DNA of 55,985 bases from Spirochaetaceae bacterium. Lineage in GTDB: Bacteria > Spirochaetota > Spirochaetia > CADAEX01. How positions within the stretch are numbered: the first letter of the stretch is position 1; each line of letters starts with the position of its first letter. The DNA lies in the NCBI GenBank assembly GCA_009780675.1, contig WQZP01000015.1, positions 1-55,985 on the forward strand, in the 5' to 3' direction. Made by a program: the position numbers and the translations under genes. The notes beneath the pieces are model-generated. The model saw only the letters and a list, made by a program, of their open reading frames with translations, did no database searches and was not told where the DNA came from. Positions 27,906-37,418 of this stretch are shown one piece after another.

Positions 27906-30905
27906 ATGAAAGAATTTGAAGGAGATTCCGTAGAAAGCCAGGACCCTTTTAAGCCAGTTGCAGATATACTTTTGGCGTATTTGAACGACATTGTTCATAA
28001 CCCATCAAGCGCATCATTGGATATTGAAGCTTTGCCAGAATCTTTCCATGAATTTGGTAAAGGATTGCAATATTTTAGCCATTGTATTAATGAAAGCAAG
28101 GCGTTGACAAAAGAGCTTGCCATAGGAAATCTTGATTGCGCGCTGCCGTCACCAGGAAATGAAATCGCTTCCTCCCTAAAAATGTTGTATGCGTCGCTAA
28201 AGCATCTCACATGGCAGACCCAACAAGTAGCAAAAGGCGATTACAGGCAGCGTGTTAGCTTTATGGGAGATTTTTCTGCAGCCTTTAATAACATGGTCGA
28301 ACAGTTGGAACAAAGGCGAAAAATCATCCTGGATGAAAAAAATAAGCTCGAAATGTATGTGCAGTTGATACTCGAAAACTGTCCAAATCCAATATTGCTG
28401 TTCGATAGAGATGGGAAATTGGCATACGCGAGCGATTCCTACTTTTACTTCTGCAGAACTTCCAGTGATGTCAGAATTTATGGAAAACAAATTCACGATT
28501 TGTTCTCCACTATTGTTTCGGAAGACTCTCTTTATGAAATCGAACAGATATACCAGAAAGCAATAATTGAAAAAAAAGTATTTGAGACAGAACAGGACAT
28601 AGTTTTCAAAAGCGACAGGTTTGACAAGTATTTAAAGATACAGATAGCGCCCATGTTGAATGAAGGAAGAAATGTCGATGGTGTGATTTTATTTATTTTT
28701 GACATGACAGAAACTATACGGGCGCGTCGGGAAGCTGAGCGCGCCAGAGAACTCGCAGAGCAGTCAACGCGTACTAAATCTGATTTTCTCGCCAAAACGA
28801 GCCACGAAATACGTACGCCAATGAACGCAATACTTGGCATGGTGGAGCTTGCTCTGCGGGAAGATATTTCATCAATTGCAGGGAAACATCTTCGCACCAT
28901 CAGACAGGCTGGATTTAACCTCATGACCATTATTAATGATATTTTGGATTTTTCAAAAATTGAGGCTGGAAAACTGGAAATTACTCCGTCAGAATATTCA
29001 TTCCGTTCTTTGATAGATGATATACTAAATATAATCAAAATGAGAATATTGGACTCACGTTTGCGATTTGTAGTAAACATAGACAGCAACATACCAAGCG
29101 TGTTATTCGGAGACACAATCAGAATTCGCCAAATATTGCTAAACCTGTTAAGTAACGCTATTAAATATACTGAAAAAGGGTTTGTGGGCCTTTCCATAAC
29201 TGTAGAGACAATAAATGATGATATCGTTACCTTGAAAATGGAAGTTAGCGATACCGGGAGAGGTATAAGGCAAGAAGAGATGGGGCTGTTGTTTAGTAAC
29301 TTTACGCGGCTTGATTTGAAGAAAAATGCAACTATTGAAGGGACAGGTTTGGGGCTTTCCATAACTCTGGGCCTTGTCACAGCCATAAATGGCAAGATCG
29401 ATGTTCAATCCGAATATGGCAAAGGGAGTACCTTTACCATCACCTTGCCTCAAAAGATCCTGGATAACGAAAAAATAGCAGTTGTTGAAAATCCGGATAA
29501 AAAGAGCGTACTGGTTTTTGAGCGGCGCGAAGTATACTCCAATTCCATTATTAGTACCCTGCTCAATCTGGGTATTGGCTACAAGCTTGTACTAACTGCT
29601 TCTGATTTTATCGACTGTCTGACAAGCAAGGATTACTCTTTTGCGTTGCTTGCGTCAGCATTATATGAAGAAGTCAAAGATAAATGCATAGATTTTAAAC
29701 AAGATGTCAACTTCGCGGTAATTGTGGAATTTGGCGAAGTTATTTCAAACTGGAATATGAGTATCCTTTCCAGGCCGGTTTTTTCTATCTCTCTTGCCAA
29801 CTTTTTGAATGGTGTTTCTGATAGCGATACTGACAGTTTAAAAATAGAGGCAAAGACGAGATTTATCGCGCCGGAAGCAAAACTTCTGATTGTCGATGAT
29901 ATAAACACTAATCTGGAAGTAATCAAAGGATTATTGCTGCCTTACAAAATGCAGACCACATTGTGTAAAAGTGGCATTGAAGCGATCGAAGAAATAAAAT
30001 CTACCCAATATGATTTAGTGTTCATGGATCTCATGATGCCAGAGATGGATGGCGTTGAAACTGTATCGCATATAAGAGCCCTGGATAACAATAACCCATA
30101 CTATAAGAATGTGCCAATTGTGGCGTTTACTGCTAATGCTGTTTCTGGCACCAGGGAAATTATGCTAAAAAAAGGTTTCGATGATTTTTTGTCAAAACCA
30201 ATCGATATAACAAATCTGGATACAATTCTTGAAAAGTGGACCCCAAAGGAAAAACAAAAGATCCCGACAGAAAATGACAGCCAAAATACTGTGAGTCCTG
30301 GCTACAAAAAAAGTATAAAAATTGGCGGAATAAATGTGGAAAAAGGCATTATTATGGCTGGTGGAAAAATCGAAAGATATCAGGAAATACTTGCCCTGTT
30401 TCATAAAGATGGAATTGATAAAATCAGGAAAATCAAAACGTGCCTTGAAACGGATAATATAACGTTGTATGTAATTTATATCCATGCGTTAAAAAGCGCT
30501 GCTGGTATTGTCGGGGCCGACAAGATATCTGAAACCGCGAGCGTATTGGAAAATGCAGGAAATAATGATGACTTTGCTTTTATCCAGGCCCACAGCCCTG
30601 CATTTCTTGCAGAGTTTGAAACGCTCCTTCGCAATATTAATCTATTTCTGTCCAAAGGAGCAGAAAAAAGTCAAGTGAATCTTGTAGATATAGACAAGGA
30701 ATTGCTCAGAGCAGAACTTTCCAAACTAAAGGCAGCGCTTGATAATTTTGATTTCGATGGAATCAACAATGCTGTTCAGTTCCTGCAGGGGTTTACTCAA
30801 GCAGATGGTATTGGTGATTCTATAAGCAGCATATTACAATACAAGCTGATCGGTGAATATGACGAAGCAATCTTGTTGATCGATGCGCTGCTGGGATGGC
30901 TCTAA
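27906..30905 (+). CDS. hybrid histidine kinase (HAMP-like-PAS-HisKA-HATPase-pseudo-REC-REC-HPT)
   Basis: The 999-residue protein has no clear TM segment. An N-terminal helical region with a HAMP-like stretch (VAKGDYRQRVSFMGD, about 108-122) leads to PAS at about 150-275, HisKA with H300 in TSHEIRTPM, HATPase, a degenerate receiver at about 535-640 that lacks both the acidic pair and the phospho-acceptor Asp, a normal receiver with D708 in FMDLMMPEMDG, and HPT with H860 in IHALKSAAG. It follows the c-di-GMP genes after 105 bases in which I see no convincing promoter. It converges with the antiporter gene 24 bases away, with no terminator hairpin between. Confidence 0.9.
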   Translation: MKEFEGDSVESQDPFKPVADILLAYLNDIVHNPSSASLDIEALPESFHEFGKGLQYFSHCINESKALTKELAIGNLDCALPSPGNEIASSLKMLYASLKHLTWQTQQVAKGDYRQRVSFMGDFSAAFNNMVEQLEQRRKIILDEKNKLEMYVQLILENCPNPILLFDRDGKLAYASDSYFYFCRTSSDVRIYGKQIHDLFSTIVSEDSLYEIEQIYQKAIIEKKVFETEQDIVFKSDRFDKYLKIQIAPMLNEGRNVDGVILFIFDMTETIRARREAERARELAEQSTRTKSDFLAKTSHEIRTPMNAILGMVELALREDISSIAGKHLRTIRQAGFNLMTIINDILDFSKIEAGKLEITPSEYSFRSLIDDILNIIKMRILDSRLRFVVNIDSNIPSVLFGDTIRIRQILLNLLSNAIKYTEKGFVGLSITVETINDDIVTLKMEVSDTGRGIRQEEMGLLFSNFTRLDLKKNATIEGTGLGLSITLGLVTAINGKIDVQSEYGKGSTFTITLPQKILDNEKIAVVENPDKKSVLVFERREVYSNSIISTLLNLGIGYKLVLTASDFIDCLTSKDYSFALLASALYEEVKDKCIDFKQDVNFAVIVEFGEVISNWNMSILSRPVFSISLANFLNGVSDSDTDSLKIEAKTRFIAPEAKLLIVDDINTNLEVIKGLLLPYKMQTTLCKSGIEAIEEIKSTQYDLVFMDLMMPEMDGVETVSHIRALDNNNPYYKNVPIVAFTANAVSGTREIMLKKGFDDFLSKPIDITNLDTILEKWTPKEKQKIPTENDSQNTVSPGYKKSIKIGGINVEKGIIMAGGKIERYQEILALFHKDGIDKIRKIKTCLETDNITLYVIYIHALKSAAGIVGADKISETASVLENAGNNDDFAFIQAHSPAFLAEFETLLRNINLFLSKGAEKSQVNLVDIDKELLRAELSKLKAALDNFDFDGINNAVQFLQGFTQADGIGDSISSILQYKLIGEYDEAILLIDALLGWL

Positions 30906-30929
30906 AATTAAGCACCTGGGCTTGATTTA

Positions 30930-33017
30930 TTACTTGGCAGGCGGATTTTTACTCTGAAAAAGTTTCACTATCTGTTTTGGAGAAGTGGCATTGATCACCT
31001 CTTCGCGGATATCTTTATTTGACAAGATAGAGCTAATGGCAGCGAGAAACTGAATATGCGGCCCTGTTGTTTTTTTTGGCGAAACCAACAAAATAAAAAT
31101 CCGTGATATTTCTCCATCCATAGATTCAAATTCTATCCCTTCTTTTTTAATACCAATCGCTACCTCAATATCTTCAACACCATCTGTTTTAGCGTGGGGC
31201 AGGGCAATACCATTACTCATGCCGGTACTCATGGTTTTTTCCCGTTCAAATACATCACTAAGAGCCATATCCCGATCAAGAAGCTTGCCCTGAGCAGCCA
31301 ATATATCCACCAGTTCAGTAATTACCTCTTCCTTGGTAACACTGGAAAGATTAACAGAAATACATTCCTGGGTAATTTGCGCCAGCAAATCCTGACGGCT
31401 CCTGCCATCGCTCAAAAGACCTTTTTTCATGCTCTTTGGATCAGAAGATTCTTTTAGTTTCCGGATCGATTCGTGCAGCATCACAATAACTTCATAGACC
31501 TCGGTCTTTACAAATTGCATATCTGTTTTGGAAGTTTTGATAGTTATAGAATTTCCTTCCTCGGCAATTGAAAGGATAATATCATCTTTTCTGGCTTGAC
31601 AAACCCTTTTATCAAAATTCATCACTTGTACATAAAAACCTTCATCGCGGAGATCATCATATATGGTATTTACAACAAGGTCTGCGATTTCACTGGAAGG
31701 AAATTTCCAGGTCATTGATTCTGTGTCATCGCCTTTGACTGGCTTGCGTGTGCCTGAACCTGCAAGTTTTAAGCTCGCATTAAGCAAGGGAGGGACCACA
31801 ACTGTTGTGAGCAGGATCATAAGGATAAGAACAGCAAACAACTCCTGGCTTAGAATACCTATTGCAAGGCCAATGCCTGCCAGAATAAGAGTCATTTCAC
31901 CGCGAGGCGCCATGCCTAAACCAATACGCATTGCCCCTTTTACATTAAAACCCAAAAACAGGGCAGAACCACCACAACCTATAAGCTTTGCGATAATAGC
32001 TGCTGCTGCATATATTCCGCCAAATGCAAGCACAGGCAATGAAATCATGTCGCGGAAATTTACCATCATCCCCATGACAGCAAAAAATATTGGGACAAAA
32101 AATTCATAAAGTCCCCGGGTGCACTCTTGAATTACAGGGGCAATGTCGGTCTTTGAAAGGGCAAGACCTGCAATGTATGCGCCAATGATCATGGCAAGCC
32201 CCTGTTTCTCAAAAATCCCACCCAAAATTAGTGCAATACCCAAAGCCAATATGGAGAAACTAATGGAATCCTTAAACAATTTGAGAAAGTTTGCAATTTT
32301 TTTTGAAAAAATAACTCCAAGAGCAACGCACCCCAGCCAAATGCCAAAAACCTTGGCAGCAGTAGCCAAAATCGGCGGCAAATGTAAAACTTCTCCAGCA
32401 TGAGGATCCCCGGCAATTACTGCGATTATTCCCAACACTACTGACAGGGCAATAATGGTAAGTACATCATCAAAGAGCGATGCTGCAAGAATTGTTACAC
32501 TTTCAGGAGAATCCATCTTTTTTTGGTCTGATAATAGCCGGGCTACGATTCCAAGAGAATTAGAGGTAATGAGCACTCCCAAAAAAAGAGATCGCGGGTC
32601 TGTAAAAGAGGTTTGGAACATCAGCATTCCTACAAAGCAGCCTGCTGCAAAAGAAGCAAGTACCCCGCCTGTACTAATGATACCCCCTGCCAGGGAATAG
32701 CGGAGGAAAAGCCTGATATTGGTTTCAAGACCAGAAGCAAAAAGGAGAATAATCGAAGCAACTATGGCAAAAGCATATAATTCAGTGCTTACTGACAGAG
32801 AACCAGCAGCCAATGGAAAAATGCCATGCGGAAAGCCTGGCAATTGTATTCCCCCAAGGGCATACGGGCCAATAATGATCCCCGCGATAAGTTCTCCCAA
32901 AACTTGTGGAACACCAATTTTTTTTGCTAAATTGCCAAAAAAACGTATTGCAAAGAGGATTATTCCCAGTTGCAAGATCAAAATTGCCATTAATTCTGTT
33001 ACTGACTCGTGTTCCAT
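30930..33017 (-). CDS. CPA2 cation:proton antiporter fused to a PTS EIIA domain
   Basis: Residues about 1-425 form a 12-13 helix Kef/NhaS-type exchanger (GELIAGIIIGP, ASLFDDVLTI, GMAPRGEM). After a cytoplasmic linker, residues about 545-690 form a PTS EIIA type-2 (Ntr/fructose-like) domain with the phosphorylatable His in GIALPHAKT. The transporter should exchange Na+ or K+ for protons. The EIIA part suggests control by PTS phosphorylation state, which is inference. It is a single gene with AAGGA before the ATG and AT-rich -10-like repeats upstream. Confidence 0.92.
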   Translation of the reverse strand: MEHESVTELMAILILQLGIILFAIRFFGNLAKKIGVPQVLGELIAGIIIGPYALGGIQLPGFPHGIFPLAAGSLSVSTELYAFAIVASIILLFASGLETNIRLFLRYSLAGGIISTGGVLASFAAGCFVGMLMFQTSFTDPRSLFLGVLITSNSLGIVARLLSDQKKMDSPESVTILAASLFDDVLTIIALSVVLGIIAVIAGDPHAGEVLHLPPILATAAKVFGIWLGCVALGVIFSKKIANFLKLFKDSISFSILALGIALILGGIFEKQGLAMIIGAYIAGLALSKTDIAPVIQECTRGLYEFFVPIFFAVMGMMVNFRDMISLPVLAFGGIYAAAAIIAKLIGCGGSALFLGFNVKGAMRIGLGMAPRGEMTLILAGIGLAIGILSQELFAVLILMILLTTVVVPPLLNASLKLAGSGTRKPVKGDDTESMTWKFPSSEIADLVVNTIYDDLRDEGFYVQVMNFDKRVCQARKDDIILSIAEEGNSITIKTSKTDMQFVKTEVYEVIVMLHESIRKLKESSDPKSMKKGLLSDGRSRQDLLAQITQECISVNLSSVTKEEVITELVDILAAQGKLLDRDMALSDVFEREKTMSTGMSNGIALPHAKTDGVEDIEVAIGIKKEGIEFESMDGEISRIFILLVSPKKTTGPHIQFLAAISSILSNKDIREEVINATSPKQIVKLFQSKNPPAK

Positions 33018-33052
33018 ATCGCAAAATTCCTTATTATATAGAAGAATTATAC

Positions 33053-33092
33053 TATATAATAAAAAATTCTTCTATATAATAAAAAATTCTTC
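33053..33092. repeat. 20-bp tandem repeat, two perfect copies
   Basis: The unit TATATAATAAAAAATTCTTC occurs twice in direct succession (33053-33072 and 33073-33092), with a partial related copy at 33035-33052. It lies just upstream of the antiporter start and supplies several -10-like boxes on the minus strand. Confidence 0.85.
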
Positions 33093-33143
33093 TGGGGCCA
33101 AAGAGAAAAGAAGATAATCGTGAAAAGAGGATAATCTAAAATT

Positions 33144-33181
33144 AAGGCTGTCCAAAAGCCAGTAAGCTTTTGGACAGCCTT
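33144..33181 (-). terminator. strong terminator of the envelope operon
   Basis: A perfect 16-bp stem (33144-33159 with 33166-33181) and a six-base loop start four bases after the stop of the large lipoprotein gene. On the minus strand it is followed by TTAATTTTAG. Confidence 0.85.
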
Positions 33182-33184
33182 ATA

Positions 33185-35632
33185 TTACCATATTGCCGAT
33201 GGACCGCGCACTACGCGGAACCCATTAACCCATGTTGCAGTATCGGGAGTATCGCTCATCCTTACCACGCTTCGTACATTACTGACAGCATTACTCCATG
33301 CACCGCCACGTCTTACCCTCTGATGAGAAAGTGCGCCGTGGTAGGCTTGGTCTATGGAGGGACCTCTGGGGTTAATAAATCTGTCCGCGGAAGTAGTATA
33401 ATAACTGCTGTTGTAAGAAGCGAAAACGTCCCAGACCCACTCAGATATATTTCCGCTCATGTCATAAATACCCAAAGCATTGGGTTGCATTCTTCCTACA
33501 GTTTGAGTAGCTCCTGCGCCCTGAGTAGCAACGGTAGTGTTATACCAGGCAACAAGGGTCGGGTCATTACTTCCAGAATAAATAAAGCCGCCCGGCGAGT
33601 TATGCCCACCCCTTGCTGCGAATTCCCATTCTGCCTCGGTTGGCAGACGGTAACCTCGCTTGGTAAAATCAACATTTATTGTCCCACCGGTAATGGGGAA
33701 TGCGCCCAATTCACTTGTTATTATGGTATTCTGCCGAGTTCCAGTTCCGGCTAACATAGCACCTCTGGTTGGACCTGTAGCCCAGGAATAGACCTGTTCA
33801 GAAGGGCCCAGGCTCGGGTCCGAATTGGTAAGCCTGATGCAATACTCAATCGCATCAAACCAGGATACCCTATCAACTGGACGGACATCATTTAAGTAGA
33901 ATTGGCTGGGGTTAATTCCCATTACCTGTGCATACGATCTGTTTGTATCAACTCTGCCTAACTGCGTTATTGGAAATCTGCTTATGAAAAAACCGTCCAC
34001 AGTTACGCGGCGCGTTGGATAGGCATGATAGGCCGCAGGGCTGCCAGAGACTCCGGAATCACCCATAATAAAGCTGCCGCCCGGCACCCAAACCATATCT
34101 GGTAAAGCTTCAACCCACCTGGCGTAGAGGTTTAAATCAGCGGTTATTTGCTCATTGAAATTCCATTTCGTTGGTCTGAGTAAACCATCTCTGGTTGCAC
34201 GATTAGCACCGTTGATATCGCCTGGAGGAGTAGAAGGGATATTGCTGGGATACCAGCCTAAAAATGACCATCTGGTATCAACTGTACCCGAAGGTAATGG
34301 CGGAAGCGCAGGCATAAACGGTTCAATAGCTCTACCGCCAGTGCGCACACGCTGAGGTGCCGGTTCCCTAAAGTGGTTTCTATCTATTGTAAACCCTGGA
34401 GGGTTCCCCAAGTGAAATACAACAGTGTATTCCCGAGGTACCCAAGTAGCAGACAGAGTCATGTTACGGGTCACTCCTCTATTGAAGTCCCAATCATTAC
34501 CTGACTCATCAACCCAGCCATTAAAAGCCATTTCTGAAAATGTCATAGGTGGTGGTTCTACAATCCTATTGCCATGTGTAATTTCCTGGGCAGGAGGAGC
34601 TGGTGTTCCCCCAGCAGCATTAAATGTTACGCGGTAGATATTTGGAACCCATCTTGCATGAAGAGTAAATACATCATTTATTAACATGCCATACTGCCGA
34701 AGATCAACTTCCCTTATTGAACTTGTCGCGAAATCCCATTGATTGCCTCTATCATCAAACCACCCCTCAAAAGTATGTCCTTCTCTGACTAAAGGGCCTG
34801 GATCTATGATTCTACCGCCAGTGTTTCCCTGCAGCCCTGTATATATAGTAAAATTCACACGCGTTAATTCTGTGCCATTTGGCCTGGTTCCGCCATTCAC
34901 CTGTAAATGCACAGTGCGGACATAAGTACCCCACCAGGCGTAAAGGGTTGTAGTGCTATCATTTTGACCAGCGACTGTGTCTTCCGCGAAGTTCCATTGC
35001 CGACCGCCGCCATCTGACTCTGTAAACCAGCCGATCAAACCGTGTGTACCATTAGTTGGTAAAACAGGAGGCTCTGTGATTTTAGCTCCCTGTACTACTT
35101 TTTGGGTTATTATCGGTGGTGATCCTTGGGATATTATCAGAAATCCGGCGGGAGTTGCTATAGGATCACCAACACCACCCTGGTTTCTTGGAAAATTCGC
35201 TGGGTTGTTCTCGAATATATTGAGATAGTCTGTTTGGAATCGTACATTAACAAAGTTGGTTCTCCATTGAGCTGTAAGGGTAATAATACCATCGCGGTTC
35301 ACATCATCTTCTGGTGTTACCCTGCGCGTATTCATATCCCAAGGTTCGCCACGTTCATCAATCCAACCAGCAAATCCTAAGGAGGTGTCAGGGTGGGTTA
35401 TAGCACGAATTCTTGGGACAGTGTTGCCCCAAAGTACCCTTATGGGGTATGGCTGCGGGCTTCCGCCCCTTGTATCCAGGAATACAACGGCAAAATTTAC
35501 TCCACTTGTTTCTACTGGAACAACAGTGTCCTCAGGCCACCAGGTTGCCATAATAGGGTTATGACAAGCTACAAAACAAGCGCATATCAACGCTATAAGG
35601 CCTAAAACAAGCTTAGCATATCTATTTTTCAT
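33185..35632 (-). CDS. lipoprotein with InlB-type B-repeats and an FGE/SUMF1-like domain
   Basis: The 815-residue protein has a lipoprotein signal (FVAC, about residue 23). At about 60-505 there are at least five Listeria-Bacteroides (InlB B) repeats of the form F.GW....G..WDF....(T)L.A.W. Residues about 512-812 match the formylglycine-generating-enzyme/sulfatase-modifying fold: MVWVPGGSFIMGD, GYRLPTEAEWEFAARGG, MSGNISEWVWD, RVRRGGAW and GFRVVRG. The cysteine pair of true FGE enzymes (SxCxxYC-like) is absent; the segment reads RGGAWSNAVSN. A binding or adhesion role is therefore likelier than catalysis. It should be anchored in the envelope facing outward. It is last in a three-gene minus-strand set. 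Confidence 0.88.
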   Translation of the reverse strand: MKNRYAKLVLGLIALICACFVACHNPIMATWWPEDTVVPVETSGVNFAVVFLDTRGGSPQPYPIRVLWGNTVPRIRAITHPDTSLGFAGWIDERGEPWDMNTRRVTPEDDVNRDGIITLTAQWRTNFVNVRFQTDYLNIFENNPANFPRNQGGVGDPIATPAGFLIISQGSPPIITQKVVQGAKITEPPVLPTNGTHGLIGWFTESDGGGRQWNFAEDTVAGQNDSTTTLYAWWGTYVRTVHLQVNGGTRPNGTELTRVNFTIYTGLQGNTGGRIIDPGPLVREGHTFEGWFDDRGNQWDFATSSIREVDLRQYGMLINDVFTLHARWVPNIYRVTFNAAGGTPAPPAQEITHGNRIVEPPPMTFSEMAFNGWVDESGNDWDFNRGVTRNMTLSATWVPREYTVVFHLGNPPGFTIDRNHFREPAPQRVRTGGRAIEPFMPALPPLPSGTVDTRWSFLGWYPSNIPSTPPGDINGANRATRDGLLRPTKWNFNEQITADLNLYARWVEALPDMVWVPGGSFIMGDSGVSGSPAAYHAYPTRRVTVDGFFISRFPITQLGRVDTNRSYAQVMGINPSQFYLNDVRPVDRVSWFDAIEYCIRLTNSDPSLGPSEQVYSWATGPTRGAMLAGTGTRQNTIITSELGAFPITGGTINVDFTKRGYRLPTEAEWEFAARGGHNSPGGFIYSGSNDPTLVAWYNTTVATQGAGATQTVGRMQPNALGIYDMSGNISEWVWDVFASYNSSYYTTSADRFINPRGPSIDQAYHGALSHQRVRRGGAWSNAVSNVRSVVRMSDTPDTATWVNGFRVVRGPSAIW

Positions 35633-35666
35633 ATTTTATATCTCCTGCTGCTTTGACAAGGGTTGT

Positions 35667-35921
35667 TTATTCTGTCTGCAATCGCCACCGCATATATGCC
35701 TGAAAAGAAATAACCTGAGATTCTTCAGGTGGATCAATATAATTTGGCGAAAGAGTTGTTTCAAGTATAGCATCATTAGTATCCGAAAGCAAATTTTTTT
35801 CTTCTATAGTAGCTGATGGCGTCCTGCCCCAACAAGATCTGACAGCAGGTTGGCACTCACATGATGCGACAAAAAAGAAAATAACAAAGATCGCAGCAAT
35901 ATAAAATACTTTTTTCCCCAT
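35667..35921 (-). CDS. small lipoprotein, unknown function
   Basis: This 84-residue product has an N-terminal hydrophobic stretch and the lipobox FVASC near residue 21, then a short mature region with no family I recognise. It sits 34 bases upstream of the large InlB/FGE lipoprotein and downstream of the putative barrel protein, so it may be expressed and exported with them. Confidence 0.7.
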   Translation of the reverse strand: MGKKVFYIAAIFVIFFFVASCECQPAVRSCWGRTPSATIEEKNLLSDTNDAILETTLSPNYIDPPEESQVISFQAYMRWRLQTE

Positions 35922-35957
35922 ATTTTTTCCCTTCTATTACTAAAAATAAAAGCCAAA

Positions 35958-35981
35958 GCCCCAATCCTGATGGACTGGGGC
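35958..35981 (-). terminator. hairpin after the putative barrel gene
   Basis: GCCCCA (35958-35963) pairs with TGGGGC (35976-35981) around a short inner stem. On the minus strand it is followed by a T-rich run ending TTTTATTTTT. It may attenuate, rather than fully block, reading into the two lipoprotein genes. Confidence 0.65.
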
Positions 35982-36009
35982 AATGTGCTGTCTGGAAATG
36001 CTCAACTGC

Positions 36010-37392
36010 CTAAAATCTGTAACTAACTGTAATATCGAATCTTACGCCAGAGAAGACATTGTCAATCCATGCGCCTGGCTGATTCCTTTGTTTTTCAAAG
36101 AAATCCCCAGACTCAAAGACCAGGCTTTTGAGGCTAAAGAAAAAGAATCTGTCCAAAAAAGCATTAAGCCCAGCGCCAATTACCAGATTATTAAAAGGAG
36201 ACAAGGTCATACCCAAGCCAAGGCTATTGGCTTCGGCTGAACCTGAAAGGTCCCATTTATTGCCCCATTCAAATCCAGCTAATGCCCAAGATGTGTAATC
36301 TGAGTTGCTAAGGAGCAACCAGTCAATAAGATGAAGGCTGGCGCCAGTATAAAAAGTAAGTTTTTCGCAATTATGATATCTAAGACCTGCGTCAAGACCA
36401 GCAGAAACTCCAAACAAATCAGTAGAAAAAGCATTATGGCTTTCTATAAAGCTTGCAGTCATATAAGCTACAGTAAAATTTGGGCTAAAACCTGCTGATA
36501 ATTTTCCAAAATCAAATATTTGACTATATGCTGCTCTAAATCCAATTCCCCAACTGCCATCGAATCTATTGGCATTAGCGCCAGCAATTATTTTTTCATC
36601 ACCACTAAAGCTGTCTGCAAATGCTTTTATAAACGAAATATCTCCCCAGATTCGGGAATTATCGTTAAAATTGTAATTTACACCTGTTTGTATACCAAGT
36701 CTGCTTCCCCATGTATAAGTTGCTTCAATATAATCATCATTACCAGGGAATGTATCTGGGCGTCCCAAAATATGTCTATTTGCAAATTGATACCCTACTG
36801 TTATATAAGGCTCAAGATTACCCAGATATACACCACCACGGGTTATTGAAATGAGCGGAGCATTTTGTCTGAATCTATTGACGGTTTCAAGACCTGAATC
36901 GTTTTCTTTTATTGTTTCTGTATTGAATTTAAAATCAAGTCGAAAAGCTCCAAAAACTGGAGAAGCAACAAGAAATGCCAGATTATTCTCCCATAATAAA
37001 TTGGAAGAGGAAATTGTGTCATTACCAATGGTTAATCTGTCTCCTCCTGCATTTAACATAGAACCATGGTAGTAAATAGCAAGATATAAGCAGTCAAATG
37101 TTCTTGCAAACCCAATGCTACCAGGGTCAGTGCTCATAAAAAAGAAGTTTCTGATACTTGGATCAAAAAAAGTTGCATCGATATAATTATCAATATCAGA
37201 AGTAAAAATCCCGGCGCTATACCTTGCTTCCGTAGACATAGTAGATGTAGCGTAGAAGGAGTCAAACAAGCCGCCCAGCAAATTACGAGGTGGTGTTATA
37301 AGGTCTGGTGTTACGGGTTTTGTGCCTAACTGCGCCCAAACTGTTCCTAATAACAAGAAATAGAGTGTAAAGCATAAAATAATCTTTTTCAT
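36010..37392 (-). CDS. putative outer-membrane beta-barrel protein
   Basis: The 460-residue protein has a clear signal peptide (cleavage near VWAQ, about residue 20). The mature part is built of alternating, aromatic- and glycine-rich strands (for example GYQFANRH, SWGIGFRAAYSQ, WALAGFEWG) and ends in VSYRF, a terminal phenylalanine typical of barrel proteins. I do not recognise a named family; treponemal genomes carry many such proteins. The start has AAGGTGAT before the ATG and a recognisable promoter upstream. Surface or porin-like function is inference. Confidence 0.75.
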   Translation of the reverse strand: MKKIILCFTLYFLLLGTVWAQLGTKPVTPDLITPPRNLLGGLFDSFYATSTMSTEARYSAGIFTSDIDNYIDATFFDPSIRNFFFMSTDPGSIGFARTFDCLYLAIYYHGSMLNAGGDRLTIGNDTISSSNLLWENNLAFLVASPVFGAFRLDFKFNTETIKENDSGLETVNRFRQNAPLISITRGGVYLGNLEPYITVGYQFANRHILGRPDTFPGNDDYIEATYTWGSRLGIQTGVNYNFNDNSRIWGDISFIKAFADSFSGDEKIIAGANANRFDGSWGIGFRAAYSQIFDFGKLSAGFSPNFTVAYMTASFIESHNAFSTDLFGVSAGLDAGLRYHNCEKLTFYTGASLHLIDWLLLSNSDYTSWALAGFEWGNKWDLSGSAEANSLGLGMTLSPFNNLVIGAGLNAFLDRFFFFSLKSLVFESGDFFEKQRNQPGAWIDNVFSGVRFDITVSYRF

Positions 37393-37418
37393 AAATCACC
37401 TTTTTAGTAATTATTTAT

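Noticed and set aside
33185-34120. Active formylglycine-generating enzyme
   Set aside because: The catalytic cysteine pair is missing from the FGE-like domain, so a binding role is likelier.
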